From: JADGRB01 sp036267635
Lineage (GTDB): Bacteria > Myxococcota_A > Polyangia > Fen-1088
DNA: 64,000 bases
Assembly (NCBI GenBank): GCA_036267635.1
Contig: DATAVR010000157.1
Coordinates: 1-64,000 of the forward strand
Direction: 5' to 3'
Part shown: positions 62,638-64,000 of the stretch, in pieces
Layout of the letters: the number at the start of each line of letters is the position of its first letter
Position numbering within the stretch: the first letter of the stretch is position 1
The notes under the pieces: generated by a model
The model's input: only the letters and a program-made list of their open reading frames with translations
What the model was told of the DNA's origin: nothing
Databases searched by the model: none
Position numbers and translations under genes: made by a program

Positions 62638-63185
62638 TCGACCACCGTCAACTGGGCCGAGCAGCTGTCGCTCCCCTGCCCGGTCGTGCAGGTCAACCAG
62701 AGCTGACCCTGGATCACGGTCGCGGCGCAGCTCTGGTCCTGGTCGACGCAGGGGCTGGCGCCGTCTCCACCGTCCAGAGCGCCGGCCGCGTCGGTCGAGG
62801 AGACGGCGCCATCCCCGCCATCGCTCGACGACAACGACGACGACGATGACGACGACGACGACGACGATGACGACGACGACGACGACGGAAGACAGATCGA
62901 CTGGGAGAGCGTCCAGCCGCCCTTGGCCAGCGTCGGCGGACAGGCGGATCCCTCGTAGGAGCCGGTGGCGGGGATCCCGGCCATCGTCGCATTCTCGACG
63001 GTGAGCGACTGGCCGTAATCCGACACGATGATGAGCCCGCTCGGGCCACAGCTCCCCGCGATCTTGAAGGTCACTTCAGCCGATTTTCCGCAGCCGGGCT
63101 TCGGCCCTCCCGCGGTCGCCAACAGAAAGAAAGTCGTCGTCGCCAGGAGCGTCGCGCGCGCAGCCAGACCGGCCAGCCCCCTCAC
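62634..63185 (-). CDS. Secreted protein with poly-Ser tract, uncharacterised
   Basis: A 183-residue protein from the GTG at 63185, with a signal peptide-like start (ATLLATTTFFLLATA). The domain includes GSCGPSGLIIVSDYGQ and KGGWTLSQSICLP, then a run of about 20 Ser (one Leu within it), a DGGDGA-rich stretch and an end domain (LWLTCTTGQGSDSCSAQLTV). The domain parts before and after the Ser tract pair with the downstream lipoprotein. The Ser run is a flexible linker inserted in the middle. It overlaps both neighbours by four bases. Confidence 0.7.
   Translation of the reverse strand: MRGLAGLAARATLLATTTFFLLATAGGPKPGCGKSAEVTFKIAGSCGPSGLIIVSDYGQSLTVENATMAGIPATGSYEGSACPPTLAKGGWTLSQSICLPSSSSSSSSSSSSSSSSSLSSSDGGDGAVSSTDAAGALDGGDGASPCVDQDQSCAATVIQGQLWLTCTTGQGSDSCSAQLTVVE
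62827..62886. repeat. Triplet microsatellite encoding poly-Ser
   Basis: Twenty near-perfect GAC triplets (with a few GAT and one AAC) that read as TCG/TCA Ser codons on the minus strand. Length changes by whole triplets would keep the frame. Confidence 0.9.
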
Positions 63186-63634
63186 GCCGGCACTCGCGCA
63201 GCGTGCGTCTGCGACGGCATCGCGCCGTAGGTGTAGGCGAAGATGACCATCGGCAGCGCGATGAGATCGGTGGGATCCGCGGTCAGATGGAACCACGCCG
63301 ACAGGCCGAGCCAACCGAGCGCGTGGGCCGACGCGGCCGACACGACGCCCGCCGCCTCAGCCGAAAGCTTGATCGCCGCGAAAAACACGGCGGTCGCGAC
63401 GGCGCCGACGAGCAGGCGGCGCTCGCGCGGCCAGCGAACGGCGAGCCCGAGCAGCGCGCTCGTGTAGAGCGGAAGAAAGAAACAACCCGCCAGGTCGGAG
63501 AGCTTTCCGGTGATCGGATCGTGGAGCAAGGCCTTCAGCCAGTGATCGTTGATCGCCATCACGGCGACGGCGACGAGCGGCAAAGGCGCGAAGAACTCGG
63601 GGGCATCGAGCGTTCGTCTCACGCGCCGTCTCAC
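63182..63634 (-). CDS. Small integral membrane protein
   Basis: A 150-residue protein with about four membrane helices. The segments are PLVAVAVMAIND, LAGCFFLPLYTSALLGLAV, LVGAVATAVFFAAIKLSAEA and TDLIALPMVIFAYTYG. A GKLSDLAGCFFLP stretch follows the first helix. I know no family for it. It starts at the GTG at 63634 (another lies at 63622) and is the first gene of the overlapping surface operon. Its stop overlaps the start of the poly-Ser gene (GTGA). Confidence 0.68.
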   Translation of the reverse strand: MRRRVRRTLDAPEFFAPLPLVAVAVMAINDHWLKALLHDPITGKLSDLAGCFFLPLYTSALLGLAVRWPRERRLLVGAVATAVFFAAIKLSAEAAGVVSAASAHALGWLGLSAWFHLTADPTDLIALPMVIFAYTYGAMPSQTHAARVPA

Positions 63635-63712
63635 TTACTGACAGAGAGCAAGATGCGTTCCCGGCGGCGGTCCCCCTTTTCCGCGGCGGCCCAGGCGAGC
63701 AACCGGCGAAAT

Positions 63713-63730
63713 CCTGACAAATCTGTCAGG
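63713..63730. promoter_or_regulatory. Perfect 18-base inverted repeat before the methyltransferase gene
   Basis: CCTGACA and TGTCAGG flank four bases (AATC), 23 bases before the ATG at 63754. A related half-site (CTGACAG, 63638-63644) lies near the divergent membrane-protein gene. The size and spacing suit an operator for a dimeric repressor that might control both divergent units. No T-run follows, so a terminator is unlikely. Confidence 0.5.
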
Positions 63731-63753
63731 GTGCCCGGTGAGAGGAGCGACCG

Positions 63754-64000
63754 ATGGCGGAGGCGGCTTCACCCAACGCGGAGGCGATCGGGGTCTGGAA
63801 CGAGATCCTGGTACCGAAGTTCACCCGGTTCCGGCGGGTGATGGTCGACGGATTCTCCCTCCACAGCCGGCGCGCGCTGGAGATGCATCCGGTCCAGCCG
63901 GGGGAGCGCGTGCTCGACGTCGGGTGCGGGTTCGGCGAGACGACCATCGAGCTCGCGCGCGCGACCGGCAGCGCCCTCGGGATCGACTGCTGCGAGCCGT
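63754..64000 (+). CDS. Class I SAM-dependent methyltransferase (3' end outside window)
   Basis: The first 82 codons of a methyltransferase. The ATG at 63754 has a GAGAGGAG site upstream. After a helical head (NEILVPKFTRFRRVMVDGFS) comes motif I (RVLDVGCGFGETTIELA) and LGIDCCEP, the start of the second strand. The substrate cannot be judged from this part; UbiE-like or small-molecule methyltransferases are candidates. The perfect inverted repeat upstream suggests regulated expression. Confidence 0.82.
   Translation, partial: MAEAASPNAEAIGVWNEILVPKFTRFRRVMVDGFSLHSRRALEMHPVQPGERVLDVGCGFGETTIELARATGSALGIDCCEP

Overview
The window is GC-rich, densely coded bacterial chromosome. The gene content points to the Myxococcota (former Deltaproteobacteria, myxobacteria-like). 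The signs are two proteins ending in MYXO-CTERM-type tails, a eukaryotic-like Ser/Thr kinase with a C-terminal repeat domain, PilZ and roadblock proteins, many Gly/Asp/Ser-rich lipoproteins, MopE-type CDGxDNDCDG repeats and very Cys-rich secreted proteins. GTG and TTG starts are common, and genes often overlap by 1-4 bases (ATGA, GTGA, TTGA, TGATG). I see no rRNA, tRNA, CRISPR array, transposase or phage gene. I cannot fix the order or genus from sequence alone.

Layout. 1-4031: 5' part of mutS2, a decayed or frameshifted secreted-protein gene, and a von Willebrand A lipoprotein. 4272-9851: a giant Cys-rich repeat lipoprotein. 9885-15679: signalling and envelope genes (hybrid histidine kinase, Ser/Thr kinase, esterase, single-domain response regulator, lipoprotein, PilZ protein). 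15715-17335: homoserine kinase overlapping a ferritin-like protein gene. 17397-19457: a FliA-like sigma factor followed by type III secretion SctI and SctJ. 19472-20719: a Pro/Ala-rich membrane protein and PspA. 20807-25097: holB-ricT-metG and a small retropepsin-like protein. 25197-30015: TCA-cycle cluster icd-mdh-sucC-sucD, then ndk. 30115-34784: two overlapping surface-protein genes (MopE plus FGE-like lipoprotein, and VWA plus MopE with MYXO-CTERM). 34846-36605: rlmN and a GbsR-type regulator.

36619-43564 is one tightly packed minus-strand run: aroK-aroB-roadblock-accB-accC-TPR-hemF. It joins shikimate, fatty-acid and haem precursor steps. 43664-47207 holds a YfcF-like GST, a zinc-ribbon protein, a small lipoprotein, trpS and a YXWGXW-type lipoprotein. 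47217-50142 is xerC-hslV-hslU. 50198-54716 holds an RNA uracil methyltransferase, topA and dprA. 54819-59072 is a haem operon (CcsA/HemX-like protein, hemA, hemC) running into a two-frame RCC1-like surface protein. 59241-64000 holds thioredoxin, a membrane glycosyltransferase, a four-gene overlapping surface operon containing two paralogous secreted proteins, and the start of a methyltransferase gene.

The only stretch over 300 bases without an intact gene is 1711-2675, which holds the decayed gene at 1807-2635. Other gaps are under about 250 bases. The most interesting items are the sigma-SctI-SctJ trio, the coupled surface operons at 30115-34784 and 61229-63634, the giant Cys repeat protein, and a two-hairpin repeat present twice (29487-29547 and 59132-59193).
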